Positions 34,388 through 44,045 of a DNA stretch of 64,000 nt are shown piece after piece. The DNA is taken from the NCBI RefSeq assembly GCF_000176135.1, contig NZ_ACZN01000018.1:744001-808000 (forward strand), read 5' to 3'. Numbering within the stretch: position 1 is the stretch's first letter; every line of letters begins with the position of its first letter. Under the pieces are notes generated by a model. The model searched no databases. It was not told where the DNA came from and saw only the letters and a program-made list of their open reading frames with translations. Both the position numbers and the translations under genes were made by a program. Source of the DNA: Vibrio coralliilyticus ATCC BAA-450. GTDB taxonomy: Bacteria; Pseudomonadota; Gammaproteobacteria; Enterobacterales; Vibrionaceae.

Positions 34388-36007
34388 ATGAAAGCATTCA
34401 TTCAACTGACATTGAGTATCTTCGGCGTCACCCTGCTTACAGGCTGCGGTGAAGAACTTGATCACAACAAAATTCGTCAAAACGGCTTCGTTTACTGTGG
34501 TCAAGGCGGCCCGACGAGTTTTAACCCTCAATTGGTCGATAGCGGGATTACATCTGAAACATTGAGCCCGCAGCTCTTCGATACTCTGCTGACATTGGAC
34601 TCGAATAACTTCAAGCCGATACCAAACCTTGCAACCAGTTGGTCAGTGAACAAAGCAGGTACGGAATACACTTTTAATTTGCGCAAGGGCGTGAAGTTTC
34701 AGAAGACGGCTTGGTTTACCCCAAAACGTCCAATGAATGCGGAAGATGTCGTATTCAGCTTCCGCCGGATCATCGATTCTTCACACCCTTATCATTACGT
34801 TGGCAGCGGCTTGTACCCTTGGTTTAGTGGTATCGACTTTCAGAATCTCTTGATTGATGTAAAGGCCACATCTGAATACCAAGTCCGATTCACCTTAAGC
34901 CGCCCAGACAATACTTTTTTATCCAACATTGCCACCAGCCATGCAGTAATTCATTCAGCGGAATACGCCAGCACGCTCGAATTAACCGATGACAAAGCGA
35001 TGCTTGATAGCCACCCTGTCGGTACAGGCCCATTCTACCTCGATGATTTTCAGGTCAACGATTTAGTACGCTTAAAACGTCATAATGATTACTGGAAAGG
35101 CCGCCCTAAAATGGCTCAAGTGGTGTTCGATATTTCTCACCGCGGTACAGGAACACTCGCTAAATTGCTGCGCAATGAGTGCGATGTGTTAAATTCACCG
35201 CTCTCTAGCCAAATCCCCATCATTGAGCAGCAGAATGATATTGAATTGATGGCGAAACCCGCGATGAATATTTCATTTATTGCCGTCAACACGACTCATC
35301 CAGCGCTCAACGATCCACGAGTTCGTAAAGCGCTCAACTACGCCATTAACCGCCAAAACATTCTGGAATCAGTTTATTACGGTACCGGCAGTCAAGCATA
35401 CTCTGTTCTTCCGCCCAGTTCTTGGGCTTATCTAAAAGACAGCGTCCAGATTCGTTACGACCGAAATTACGCCATTGCATTGATTAAAGAAGCTGGGTTC
35501 GATAAAGGGTTAGAACTGACCATGTCAGTGCCGCTGGAACCAAGAGCATACAACCCAAGCCCACGCAAAACCGCTGAGCTGATCCAAGCAAATCTCGCAG
35601 ATATCGGTATTACCCTCAATCTACTCACCGATGATCGCTACGACCGTACTGACGTTGCCAGCAACGCCAATATCGATCTCTATCTAACAGGCTGGATTGC
35701 CAATACCGGTGACCCAGATAATTTCTTGCGACCACTACTGTCATGTGACTCAAAAAGAGTGGGGCTAAACGTGTCAAGCTGGTGTAATTCTGATTTCGAC
35801 TTCCTACTCGACCTTGCTTTGGAAGTCGACAAGCCACGCTACCGTCTCAACCTATATAAACAAGCGCAAAACATTCTTAATGAAGAATTCCCTGTCATCC
35901 CACTCAGTCACGGCATGCAATTTCAAGCTTATGATGCTTCGTTACAAGGGTTTAAAGTGAGTCCATTTAACGCACAACCTTTCGATGCAGTAGAGAGGGT
36001 TAAATAA
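34388..36007 (+). CDS. sapA: SapA, peptide ABC transporter substrate-binding lipoprotein
   Basis: 539 aa, SBP_bac_5 (dipeptide/oligopeptide) family. Start ATG 34388 gives MKAFIQLTLSIFGVTLLTGC with a lipobox, so this SapA is predicted to be a lipoprotein. FVYCGQGGPTSFNPQLVDSG is the mature N-terminus. In Salmonella and Haemophilus, Sap binds antimicrobial peptides for uptake and breakdown. The ribosome site is poor; a TTG at 34364 is an alternative. Overlaps sapB by 1 nt. Confidence 0.92.
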   Translation: MKAFIQLTLSIFGVTLLTGCGEELDHNKIRQNGFVYCGQGGPTSFNPQLVDSGITSETLSPQLFDTLLTLDSNNFKPIPNLATSWSVNKAGTEYTFNLRKGVKFQKTAWFTPKRPMNAEDVVFSFRRIIDSSHPYHYVGSGLYPWFSGIDFQNLLIDVKATSEYQVRFTLSRPDNTFLSNIATSHAVIHSAEYASTLELTDDKAMLDSHPVGTGPFYLDDFQVNDLVRLKRHNDYWKGRPKMAQVVFDISHRGTGTLAKLLRNECDVLNSPLSSQIPIIEQQNDIELMAKPAMNISFIAVNTTHPALNDPRVRKALNYAINRQNILESVYYGTGSQAYSVLPPSSWAYLKDSVQIRYDRNYAIALIKEAGFDKGLELTMSVPLEPRAYNPSPRKTAELIQANLADIGITLNLLTDDRYDRTDVASNANIDLYLTGWIANTGDPDNFLRPLLSCDSKRVGLNVSSWCNSDFDFLLDLALEVDKPRYRLNLYKQAQNILNEEFPVIPLSHGMQFQAYDASLQGFKVSPFNAQPFDAVERVK

Positions 36008-36969
36008 TGTTTCTCTATACTGTTCGACGTATCAACCTGTTTATCATCACTTTGCTCATCCTGACCATGGTCGGTTTTAGTCTGCTTAGACTCGACCCTA
36101 ACTCTCCGTGGGCAATTCAGGATTTCTGGCCCGGCTGGATGACCTATATTGGCGAGTTAATGCACCTAAACTTTGGCGTCACCAAAAGCGGTGTTCCTAT
36201 TGTCGACGAACTGGCATTGGTCTTCCCTGCAACACTAGAGCTGTGCTTGATCGCCTTTGTCCTTTCTCTTCTAGTCGGCATTCCAATTGGAACCTTGGCT
36301 GGCATGAAACAAGGTAAATGGATTGATACCGCGATCTCCTTTACCTCTATGTCTGGCTACTCAGCGCCGATTTTCTGGGTCGCGCTCTTGATGATCATGG
36401 CGTTTTCGCTGCACTTTGAAATATTCCCCGTTGCTGGCCGCTACGACCTACTCTATGAAATTGACCACATCACTGGTTTTGCCATTGTGGACGCCTTTTT
36501 CGCTCGTGGTGAATACCGCGCCCACGCACTGCAGAGTGTGCTCGAGCACCTAATGCTGCCCTGTTTGGTACTCGCGCTTGCACCAACAACACAAGTCATC
36601 GGTTTAATGCGCACCTCGGTAGCAGAAGTCATGGGGCAAAACTACATCCGTGCGGCTCGTATCAAGGGTCTTTCAACACATGAGATTGTTACTCAACACG
36701 TACTGAGGAATGCTATCCCACCAATCATTCCTAAGATTGGTGTGCAGCTTTCAAGTATGTTAACGCTGGCCATCATCACCGAGTCGATCTTTAACTGGCC
36801 TGGCATCGGACGCTGGCTTTTGGATGCGTTATCCAATCAAGATTACGTCTCGATTCAAGCAGGTGTTATTGTGGTCGCAACGTTAGTTCTGACTGCTAAT
36901 ATTCTTTCAGATTTGATCGGCGCTATGGTCAATCCGTTAGTAAGGAAAGAGTGGTATGCTAACCGATAA
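36007..36969 (+). CDS. sapB: SapB, ABC transporter permease
   Basis: 320 aa (E. coli 321), DppB/OppB-type permease with six helices and loop FVLSLLVGIPIGTLAGM; EAA-type loop about AARIKGLSTHEIVTQHVLRN. Start ATG overlaps the sapA stop. SapBCDF of E. coli is also reported to export putrescine. Confidence 0.95.
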   Translation: MFLYTVRRINLFIITLLILTMVGFSLLRLDPNSPWAIQDFWPGWMTYIGELMHLNFGVTKSGVPIVDELALVFPATLELCLIAFVLSLLVGIPIGTLAGMKQGKWIDTAISFTSMSGYSAPIFWVALLMIMAFSLHFEIFPVAGRYDLLYEIDHITGFAIVDAFFARGEYRAHALQSVLEHLMLPCLVLALAPTTQVIGLMRTSVAEVMGQNYIRAARIKGLSTHEIVTQHVLRNAIPPIIPKIGVQLSSMLTLAIITESIFNWPGIGRWLLDALSNQDYVSIQAGVIVVATLVLTANILSDLIGAMVNPLVRKEWYANR

Positions 36970-37843
36970 CGTATATCAGGAAGAACAGATCCCAACCCAG
37001 TTCGAACGTTTCTGGCGCAGCTATCGAGCTAATGGCTTGGCGATGTTTGGGCTCTGGTGCCTTGGTTTAATCGTCATAGTGACCATCGCCTCTCCTTGGC
37101 TTGCACCACATGATCCTCAAGCTCAAACGGGCGAACTGCTGGTTCCGCCATCATGGAATCCCGCAGGTACTGTTGAATACTTCCTTGGCACAGATGATTT
37201 GGGCAGAGATATTCTGTCTCGTCTCATTGTTGGCTCTCAACTGACATTTGGTGCTGCAGTCATCATTACCCTCATCGCAACCGTGGTTGGTTGCTTGATT
37301 GGTATTTTAGCCGGAATGACCAAAGGACTCATCTCGAGTACGCTTAACCACCTGCTAGACACGGTTATGTCGATTCCCTCGCTGCTGCTCGCGATCATTT
37401 TTGTCGCATTCCTGGGTTTCGGCGAATTCAATATTCTCCTTGCGATATGCCTTGCATTGATACCTAGGTTCGTTCGCTCGGTTTACATTGCCGTACACAC
37501 AGAAGTGGAAAAAGACTACATCATGGCGGCACGCCTTGATGGAGCAAACGACTTCTACCTGCTTTGGAACTCAATCCTGCCCAATATTTTGGTGGTGATT
37601 GCCTCAGAGGTCACACTTGCGCTATCGATCGCCATTCTTGATATCACCGCCCTTGGTTTTCTTGGCTTAGGCGCACAAGCGCCTAGCACGGAATGGGGAG
37701 CCATTCTTGGTGATTCAGTCGAGTTAATCTACCTAGCACCTTGGACCGTGACACTACCGGGCCTCGCCATCATGTTTATCGTGATAGTCATCAACTTAGT
37801 CGGCGAAGGGGTTCGTCAGGCACTGAACGCGGGGATCGAATAA
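36956..37843 (+). CDS. sapC: SapC, ABC transporter permease
   Basis: 295 aa (E. coli 296), DppC-type permease. RFWRSYRANGLAMFGLWCLG is the usual start and ARLDGANDFYLLWNSILPN the EAA-type loop. Overlaps sapB by 14 nt. Confidence 0.95.
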   Translation: MLTDNVYQEEQIPTQFERFWRSYRANGLAMFGLWCLGLIVIVTIASPWLAPHDPQAQTGELLVPPSWNPAGTVEYFLGTDDLGRDILSRLIVGSQLTFGAAVIITLIATVVGCLIGILAGMTKGLISSTLNHLLDTVMSIPSLLLAIIFVAFLGFGEFNILLAICLALIPRFVRSVYIAVHTEVEKDYIMAARLDGANDFYLLWNSILPNILVVIASEVTLALSIAILDITALGFLGLGAQAPSTEWGAILGDSVELIYLAPWTVTLPGLAIMFIVIVINLVGEGVRQALNAGIE

Positions 37844-38841
37844 TGCCATTACTAGATATTCGCCACCTGACGATTGAGATTGAAACGCCTCAAGGACTGA
37901 TGAAAGCTGTAGATCGCATGAGCCTTACCATGAACGAAGGAGAAATTCGTGGCTTGGTGGGCGAATCGGGTTCAGGCAAAAGCCTAGTCGCTAAAGCGAT
38001 TGTTGGCGTATGTAAAGAAAACTGGAAAGTAACTGCTGACCGAATGCGTCTGGGCAATGTTGACTTACTCCAACTGACCCCAAAAGAACGTCGCCGCGTA
38101 ATCGCACGCGATATCGCGATGATCTTTCAGGAACCATCAACCTGTCTTGATCCTTCGGAAGAAGTGGGCAGCCAGCTGATCGAATCGATTCCCGCGCATT
38201 CTTTTGACGGCAAATGGTGGGAACGCTTTAAGTGGCGTAAAAAACAGGCAGTCACTCTATTGCACAAGGTTGGGATCAAAAACCACGAGCAGATCATGTC
38301 TAGCTACCCGTATGAGCTGACTGACGGTGAATGTCAGAAAATCATGATTGCCATGGCTATCGCAGCAAAACCTAAGCTTCTGATTGCCGACGAGCCAACC
38401 AATGACCTCGACCCAATCACTCAGTCGCAGATCCTTCGTCTGCTAAGTCGCATGAATCAGGTCAACAACACATCGATCATGCTGATCGGCCACGATCTGA
38501 CAACCATTACTCAGTGGGCGACCAGAATTACCGTCATGTACTGTGGCCAGTCCGTTGAGTCCGCAGACACCAAAAAGATTTTAGAGAAACCAAAACATCC
38601 GTACACGGTAGCTTTACTGAAAGCGATGCCGGACTTCAGTGAGTGGATTCCTCACAAAGAGAAACTGCAATCTCTCCCCGGTACCATCCCTCCATTGCAG
38701 CACTTACCGATTGGCTGCCGACTCGGACCACGTTGTCCTTATGCACAACGCCAGTGTGTTGAGATGCCAATGACACGACGAGTTAAGAACCACAAGTTCG
38801 CCTGTCACTTCCCGCTGAATATGGAGAAGAAAAAAGTATGA
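37843..38841 (+). CDS. sapD: SapD, ABC transporter ATPase
   Basis: 332 aa (E. coli 330). Walker A GESGSGKS, Walker B LLIADEPTNDLD, switch His in LIGHDL. The signature reads LTDGECQK in place of LSGGQ, as I recall for other SapD proteins. The C-terminal oligopeptide-transport region holds a cysteine group (GCRLGPRCPYAQRQC) of the type that binds Fe–S or metal. Start ATG 37843 overlaps the sapC stop by 1 nt. Confidence 0.95.
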   Translation: MPLLDIRHLTIEIETPQGLMKAVDRMSLTMNEGEIRGLVGESGSGKSLVAKAIVGVCKENWKVTADRMRLGNVDLLQLTPKERRRVIARDIAMIFQEPSTCLDPSEEVGSQLIESIPAHSFDGKWWERFKWRKKQAVTLLHKVGIKNHEQIMSSYPYELTDGECQKIMIAMAIAAKPKLLIADEPTNDLDPITQSQILRLLSRMNQVNNTSIMLIGHDLTTITQWATRITVMYCGQSVESADTKKILEKPKHPYTVALLKAMPDFSEWIPHKEKLQSLPGTIPPLQHLPIGCRLGPRCPYAQRQCVEMPMTRRVKNHKFACHFPLNMEKKKV

Positions 38842-39623
38842 GTGCGCTGCTAGAAGTTAATGGCCTGAGCAAAGAATTCGTTACTCGTTCAGGCTTATTT
38901 CGTAAAAAAGTCCATCAAGCAGTGAAGCCCGTCAGTTTTACGCTTGAAGCAGGCCAAACCCTTGGTTTCATCGGCCAGAATGGTTCAGGAAAGTCGACGT
39001 TAGCGCGCATGTTGGCAGGTATGGTCGAGCCCACCGCAGGCGAAATTCGAGTCAATGGCGAGCTTTTAGAACACAAAGATTACTCAACTCGCTGTAAGTT
39101 GATTCGGATGATCTTTCAGGACCCAAATACCTCGCTCAACCCACGCATTCAAATTGGTCGAATTCTTGAAGGTCCTTTAAAGCGAAACACCAATATGACG
39201 CCTGAAGCGCGTATGAAGCGGGTCAAGGATGTCTTGCTGAGAGTCGGTCTACTTCCTGAACACGCCTACTTTTATCCGCAGATGTTAGCGGCAGGACAGA
39301 AACAGCGTATATGCCTAGCACGCGCTTTGATTCTACAACCTTCGATTATTGTTGCCGATGAAGCGCTGAATGGTCTAGATATGGCCATGCGTTCCCAGAT
39401 TATTAACCTATTCTTAGAATTACAGGAAGAGATGGGCGTGTCGTTTATCTACGTATCGCAGCATCTGGGGGTCGTGAAACACATCACAGATAAGGTGATG
39501 GTCATGCATAATGGTGAAGTGGTCGAAGCAGGAGAAACTCAGCAGATTCTAAGCTGCCCGGACAACATCATCACTCAACGTATGGTGGAAAGCCACTTCA
39601 ATAAAGCGACCTGTTTTAAGTAA
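38838..39623 (+). CDS. sapF: SapF, ABC transporter ATPase
   Basis: 261 aa (E. coli 268). Walker A GQNGSGKSTL, Walker B IIVADEALNGLD, switch His in VSQHLG. Signature LAAGQKQRICLARA, a non-LSGGQ form shared with SapF proteins. Overlaps sapD by 4 nt, so sapA–F is a tight operon. Confidence 0.95.
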   Translation: MSALLEVNGLSKEFVTRSGLFRKKVHQAVKPVSFTLEAGQTLGFIGQNGSGKSTLARMLAGMVEPTAGEIRVNGELLEHKDYSTRCKLIRMIFQDPNTSLNPRIQIGRILEGPLKRNTNMTPEARMKRVKDVLLRVGLLPEHAYFYPQMLAAGQKQRICLARALILQPSIIVADEALNGLDMAMRSQIINLFLELQEEMGVSFIYVSQHLGVVKHITDKVMVMHNGEVVEAGETQQILSCPDNIITQRMVESHFNKATCFK

Positions 39624-39651
39624 TCTGTTTGAAGATTGACAGGAGTCCCAC

Positions 39652-40437
39652 ATGCTAAGGATAGCGATTGGGTTCGTATTTGGTTTGCTTCTATTCAGCC
39701 CCGCACTGGCCTACACCACCACCAAAACTTGGCTAGATCCTAGCTTTATCAATCAGGCATTTTTGGATGTCGCGTTAAAGAACGAATACTCAGAGGGCAA
39801 TAAACCTCTGGTTAAATGGAAACAACCGATCAAGGTTTGGGTTGAACACAAAGTGGCTGACCAAGATCTCCATGATGAGCTAACCAATGCTCAACTTAGA
39901 GATCTCTCGTCGATAACTCGCCACCCAATCGAACGCGTATCCAGCAGAGAACAGGCCAATATCATCTGGATCTATACCCGCGAATCAGACTGGCGAAAAG
40001 ATATCGAAAAAGAAATCGGCCCTAGTGCTCTCAAAAACATTCATGGCGCCCTTTGCAAAGCGGGATATCGGGTAAACCAGGCCACGAGTGAAATTGATTC
40101 TGCAACTGTCATTATTCCGGTCGACCAAGCAAGAGAGCATGGAAAATTGTTGGCTTGTATCGTAGAAGAAATCACTCAGGTGATGGGATTGCCCAATGAT
40201 GCCGAGTCAGCCTATCCATCCATTTTCAATGATGAAACGCCCGAGGATCTACTTTCACCGTTGGATGTTATTCTATTGAAAATGCTTTATGAGCCAACGT
40301 TAGAGCCAGGGATGGAGCGAGCTCAAGTGAAAAAGCTCGCTAAAAAGATATTGGATCAGTATCAACGCCAAGGGGTGTTGAATGACGCCGTAGCTATGTC
40401 CAAGTCGGGTGAGTTGTTTCAGATTGCAGGGTATTAA
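39652..40437 (+). CDS. DUF2927 protein, secreted
   Basis: 261 aa with signal peptide (MLRIAIGFVFGLLLFSPALA). The DUF2927 pattern is present: ANIIWIYT, then CIVEEITQVMGLPNDAES and LSPLDVILLKMLYEP. In the family the EE-TQ motif sits where a metalloprotease HExxH would be, so a protease-like fold is possible but activity is unproved. Starts 28 nt after sapF with AGGAG, so it is probably the sixth gene of the sap operon. Confidence 0.85.
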   Translation: MLRIAIGFVFGLLLFSPALAYTTTKTWLDPSFINQAFLDVALKNEYSEGNKPLVKWKQPIKVWVEHKVADQDLHDELTNAQLRDLSSITRHPIERVSSREQANIIWIYTRESDWRKDIEKEIGPSALKNIHGALCKAGYRVNQATSEIDSATVIIPVDQAREHGKLLACIVEEITQVMGLPNDAESAYPSIFNDETPEDLLSPLDVILLKMLYEPTLEPGMERAQVKKLAKKILDQYQRQGVLNDAVAMSKSGELFQIAGY

Positions 40438-40446
40438 CAGGCTAGA

Positions 40447-40836
40447 TTAGTTCCTATTTTCCTGCTTTTTCAGCTCAAACTCGAACTCATCCGGATAGAG
40501 CACTAAACCTTCTTCATTTTGGTTTGGGAAGACTACGATTGCCAATTCATCGTCTTCAAGACCGTAAGTCCAGCGGCTAAACCATTTTGCCGTCGAGATC
40601 GACTCTGCTTTACAGTGCTCCCAATCACCCGTTGCCCACTGATTGGCAAACTCTTCGTGAGGCCAAACAGGTACACAATCCTCATCTTCAGTGTTGAGCA
40701 TGACACAGCCGTGTTCATCTGTAAGAATCCAAACTTTTCTATGCTTCGCAATTTCTTTGACTGTGTACTTCAATCGTTCGTCTTCACGCATTTTAAGCAC
40801 GGATTCAATCTGCTGCGGTGAAAGTGGTTCTGACAT
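40447..40836 (-). CDS. DUF2750 protein
   Basis: 129 aa, acidic. Typical phrases: VWILTDEHGCVMLNTEDEDCVPVWPHEEFA and FSRWTYGLEDDELAIVVFPN (shown separately in the family). Function unknown. ATG 40836 follows AGGAGTAAGGAA; five extra residues upstream are less likely. Confidence 0.87.
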   Translation of the reverse strand: MSEPLSPQQIESVLKMREDERLKYTVKEIAKHRKVWILTDEHGCVMLNTEDEDCVPVWPHEEFANQWATGDWEHCKAESISTAKWFSRWTYGLEDDELAIVVFPNQNEEGLVLYPDEFEFELKKQENRN

Positions 40837-40856
40837 TTCCTTACTCCTCAAATAAA

Positions 40857-40880
40857 ACGCCCACGGAAGTCCGTGGGCGT
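40857..40880 (-). terminator. Terminator of ppaC
   Basis: ACGCCCACGGA (40857–40867) pairs with TCCGTGGGCGT (40870–40880); on the minus strand TTTTATTTG follows. It lies 20 nt before the DUF2750 start. Confidence 0.85.
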
Positions 40881-40905
40881 CGAATTTTGTTAATGAACCG
40901 GCGAA

Positions 40906-41811
40906 TTAAGCCAGTTCAGTCTGAAGCCAAGGCCAACCTTGCTTCTTACGGCTTAGCGTGTTTTCCATCATCAGTATGCCGTCTTGCTCGTGCTGAGTCA
41001 GTTTCTCTGCCCACTCACCTTTGTATAGTAGACGAGTTTGAGCTGTAGTGATGTCAGTTAGCATTACTGCAGCAAAGGCTAGGCTTTCTTCTGCACAGCG
41101 GCGTTCTAGATCAGATTCCAGCGCTTCAATCATGCCGTCTACTTGCTCTAGAGTCGCAAGTTCAACCTGACCGACAACAACATCACGGCCGTTAAATGGA
41201 TAGCCTTTCAGATCTTTTTCTACAAGCTCAGCCGCAGAAAGACCTTCGATGTTTGTTTTTGCGATAAGAAGATCTTTAATGAAAGCGTCAACATCACATA
41301 CGTCTGCAATTTTCGCTAGCTCTTCAACAGCATCTTTATCTTTCTGTGTGCAAGTTGGAGAAGCAAAGCCGACGGTGTCAGACAGGATAGCCGACATCAT
41401 TAGCTTAGCGATTTGCGGTGAGATTTCATGTCCTTCAATTTTGAACATGTTGAAAAGTACTGTGTTCGTACAACCAACAGGCCAAATCCACGCTTCCATT
41501 GGGTTTACAGTCATAACATCACCTAGGCGGTGATGGTCAACGATACCTAAGATTTCTGCTTCGGCCACGTCATCCGGTGCTTGCGCTAGATCTGAGTAGT
41601 CAACCAACCAAATTTTCTCACCAGCAACAGAGGTGCGAAGTTCAGGTACTTCTGCGCCTGCGACTTCAAGAATGTGCTGTGTTTCACGGTTGATTTCGCC
41701 TTGGCGAATTGGCATTGCTTCAACGCCACGAGCTTTTAGCAGCTCAGTTGCTACCAATGCACTACAGATGCTATCACTATCAGGGTTCTTGTGACCTACA
41801 ACTAGAATCAT
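40906..41811 (-). CDS. ppaC: Manganese-dependent inorganic pyrophosphatase
   Basis: 301 aa, family II pyrophosphatase (DHH). Hydrolyses pyrophosphate using Mn2+ or Co2+. Motifs: VGHKNPDSDSICSAL (metal ligands), LVDYSDL, and VDHHRLGD (DHH). C-terminal DHHA2 domain about 190–301. A second metal-related gene, a predicted Mn transporter, lies divergent just upstream. Confidence 0.95.
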   Translation of the reverse strand: MILVVGHKNPDSDSICSALVATELLKARGVEAMPIRQGEINRETQHILEVAGAEVPELRTSVAGEKIWLVDYSDLAQAPDDVAEAEILGIVDHHRLGDVMTVNPMEAWIWPVGCTNTVLFNMFKIEGHEISPQIAKLMMSAILSDTVGFASPTCTQKDKDAVEELAKIADVCDVDAFIKDLLIAKTNIEGLSAAELVEKDLKGYPFNGRDVVVGQVELATLEQVDGMIEALESDLERRCAEESLAFAAVMLTDITTAQTRLLYKGEWAEKLTQHEQDGILMMENTLSRKKQGWPWLQTELA

Positions 41812-41938
41812 CTTTTTTCCTATTACGACTTAAATAGGCCCGTATTGGGCAATTACTCACAAAGGCCGATACTTTACCTGAATTTTGAAATTTGTCATGA
41901 GTTAGCAAAAAGAAAAGTGTAAATCACAACTTTTAGTT

Positions 41939-41983
41939 GCAAATAATTCTCATTAACATATATTGAGAATTATTCGTATTTGC
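41939..41983. promoter_or_regulatory. Fur/Mur-like double operator before the metal transporter gene
   Basis: Perfect 11-bp inverted arms AATAATTCTCA (41942–41952) and TGAGAATTATT (41964–41974) with an 11-nt spacer, and outer GCAAAT/ATTTGC (41939–41944, 41978–41983). Each arm resembles one Fur-type half (AATGAGAATTATT). It ends 13 bp before the start codon and probably overlaps the promoter or transcription start. Confidence 0.65.
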
Positions 41984-41995
41984 ATTTAAAGCTCA

Positions 41996-43210
41996 ATGGA
42001 CTCGATAAGACTTTCTCAAACACTGCCAGGTTGGCTGTCTTTTTCCCAGTTTCGGCCTGCCTATAAACGCCTTCTCCTGCCTGTGACTCTACTGGCACTG
42101 GTACTGAGTGAAACGACACGTGAAGTCACCGTTTCTACTCTGTCTGATGCCTTCTGGGCAGTGTCTGCCTACGTTGCTTTTACTCTGGTCATCTATCACT
42201 ACGTTTCCCTGTGGATGAACAAGGAGAGCAAGCTGGTCAATCTATACCAGAGCTCACGTAGCTATCAGGTTTTCTTTGCTTCTTTACTGGGCGCCCTGCC
42301 TGGGTGTGGCGGTGCCATTATAGTAACGACTCAATTTGTCAGCGGGCGAGTTGGCTTTGGCGCCATTGTCGCAGTATTAACGTCCACTATGGGTGATGCT
42401 GCTTTTCTGCTGTTGGCCAGTAAACCTGATATTGGTTTGGCCGTTGTTGCATTGGGCGTTGTGGTAGGCTCAGTATCTGGATGGGCCGTCAACGCTATCC
42501 ACCAAGATGATTTCCTAAGGCCGGCCGCTAAGTCGGTACTTGCGGACAAATTTTGTTGTCGTTCAGAAGCAAGCGATCCTTCTGGTCTTGAAAAGAAAGC
42601 CATCAACCTGCAAGGAGCCTTCTGGAAGTGGCTCATCGTTCCTGCGACTGTGGTAGCAGTATTGGGTTCATTCCAGGTCGATATCAATGAGCTTCTTTCT
42701 CTGCCTGCTATGAGCATTGAGTGGCTCGGTGCAGGGCTGATCATTTTGAGTATGCTGCTTTGGTCGCTGACTAAAGAAATCAAAGATTACGAGTCAACAG
42801 TATCAGAAGATAAGAAGACCGTTTCATCACATCCTCTACAGAAAGCGGCTCAGGATACAAACTTCGTTACCGCATGGGTTATTCTGGCCTTTATGGCATT
42901 CGAGCTGATTGCTTTCTTTGGTCACATCGATTTAGCCGCTACCTTTTCCGGTTGGGGAGTGTGGATGCCACTGATGGGGCTAGCGGTTGGTATGCTGCCT
43001 GGGTGTGGGCCTCAAATTCTGGTAACCAGCTTATATATTTCAGGCGCTGCGCCACTGTCAGCTCAATTAGCTAACGCGATTTCAAACGATGGCGATGCAC
43101 TATTCCCAGCTATCGCTCTGGCACCAAGGGCAGCACTGGTTGCGACTATCTATTCCGCTATTCCTGCGCTGTTCGTCGGCTACGGCTACTATTTCTTATT
43201 CGAGATATAA
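41996..43210 (+). CDS. Predicted manganese transporter (ArsP_2/DUF2899-type)
   Basis: 404 aa, about ten hydrophobic helices in two related halves. Each half carries a Pro-Gly-Cys-Gly loop: LGALPGCGGAIIVTTQF and VGMLPGCGPQILVTSLY, typical of the family annotated as putative Mn transporter. Direction and ion are not proved. Regulation by a Fur- or Mur-type repressor is suggested by the palindrome upstream. The ATG at 41996 has no good ribosome site, and it may be leaderless or start differently. Confidence 0.75.
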   Translation: MDSIRLSQTLPGWLSFSQFRPAYKRLLLPVTLLALVLSETTREVTVSTLSDAFWAVSAYVAFTLVIYHYVSLWMNKESKLVNLYQSSRSYQVFFASLLGALPGCGGAIIVTTQFVSGRVGFGAIVAVLTSTMGDAAFLLLASKPDIGLAVVALGVVVGSVSGWAVNAIHQDDFLRPAAKSVLADKFCCRSEASDPSGLEKKAINLQGAFWKWLIVPATVVAVLGSFQVDINELLSLPAMSIEWLGAGLIILSMLLWSLTKEIKDYESTVSEDKKTVSSHPLQKAAQDTNFVTAWVILAFMAFELIAFFGHIDLAATFSGWGVWMPLMGLAVGMLPGCGPQILVTSLYISGAAPLSAQLANAISNDGDALFPAIALAPRAALVATIYSAIPALFVGYGYYFLFEI

Positions 43211-43237
43211 TAACGTGTTGGCTAATACGTAAATACG

Positions 43238-43263
43238 AAAACGCCCTCAATTGAGGGCGTTTT
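43238..43263. terminator. Bidirectional terminator, metal transporter / yebC
   Basis: AAAACGCCCTCAA (43238–43250) followed directly by TTGAGGGCGTTTT (43251–43263); symmetric, with U-run either way. Confidence 0.88.
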
Positions 43264-43276
43264 TGATCAACCTACG

Positions 43277-44020
43277 TTATAGCGTTGCTGCTACCTCGTC
43301 AGAAATGTCGCCATTATGGTAGACCTCCTGAACATCATCTAAGTCTTCCAATGCATCGATCAAACGAAGTAACTTCGGCGCGGTATCAGCGTCTAACTCA
43401 GCTTTAGTCGATGGAATCAGTGATACTTCAGCGTTTGCCGCTTCGAACCCAGCAGCATCGAGTGCATCTTTTACGGCACCAAAATCATGAGGCTCGGTAA
43501 AGACATCAATGGCGCCATTTTCTGCTGTCTCAATATCATCTGCGCCACTGTCGAGTGCCACTTCCATCACTTCATCTTCGTCTAATCCGGGAGCATAAGA
43601 GATCACGCCTTTCTTATCGAACAGATAGTTTACGCTGCCATCCGTACCTAGGTTTCCGCCTGCCTTAGAAAATGCATGACGGACACCAGACACAGTTCGA
43701 TTACGATTGTCTGTCATACACTCAACCATTACCGCGGTACCACCAGGCCCATATCCTTCGTAGATGACGGTTTCCATGCCATCGTCCCCTTCACCACCAG
43801 CACCACGAGACACTGCGCGATTCACCGTATCACGCGTCATGTTATTGGAAAGAGCTTTGTCGATAGCAGCGCGAAGGCGTGGGTTATTCTCTGGCTCACC
43901 GCCACCTTCTTTAGCTGCAACGACGATTTCTCGGATCAGTTTAGTGAAAATCTTACCGCGCTTTGCATCTTGTGCTGCTTTGCGGTGACGGATGTTAGCC
44001 CATTTACTATGACCAGCCAT
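43277..44020 (-). CDS. yebC: YebC/PmpR family protein
   Basis: 247 aa, three-domain YebC/TACO1 protein. Starts MAGHSKWANIRHRKAAQDAKRGK, the family hallmark. Long considered a DNA-binding transcription regulator; recent work links some members to translation of proline-rich stretches. Very acidic C-terminal half. Single gene. Confidence 0.94.
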   Translation of the reverse strand: MAGHSKWANIRHRKAAQDAKRGKIFTKLIREIVVAAKEGGGEPENNPRLRAAIDKALSNNMTRDTVNRAVSRGAGGEGDDGMETVIYEGYGPGGTAVMVECMTDNRNRTVSGVRHAFSKAGGNLGTDGSVNYLFDKKGVISYAPGLDEDEVMEVALDSGADDIETAENGAIDVFTEPHDFGAVKDALDAAGFEAANAEVSLIPSTKAELDADTAPKLLRLIDALEDLDDVQEVYHNGDISDEVAATL

Positions 44021-44045
44021 AAATGAATACTCCCTAACAAAAAGA

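Noticed and set aside
41939..41983. Manganese riboswitch (yybP-ykoY type) before the metal transporter
   Set aside because: No conserved yybP-ykoY blocks were seen; the element is a DNA palindrome of Fur type.
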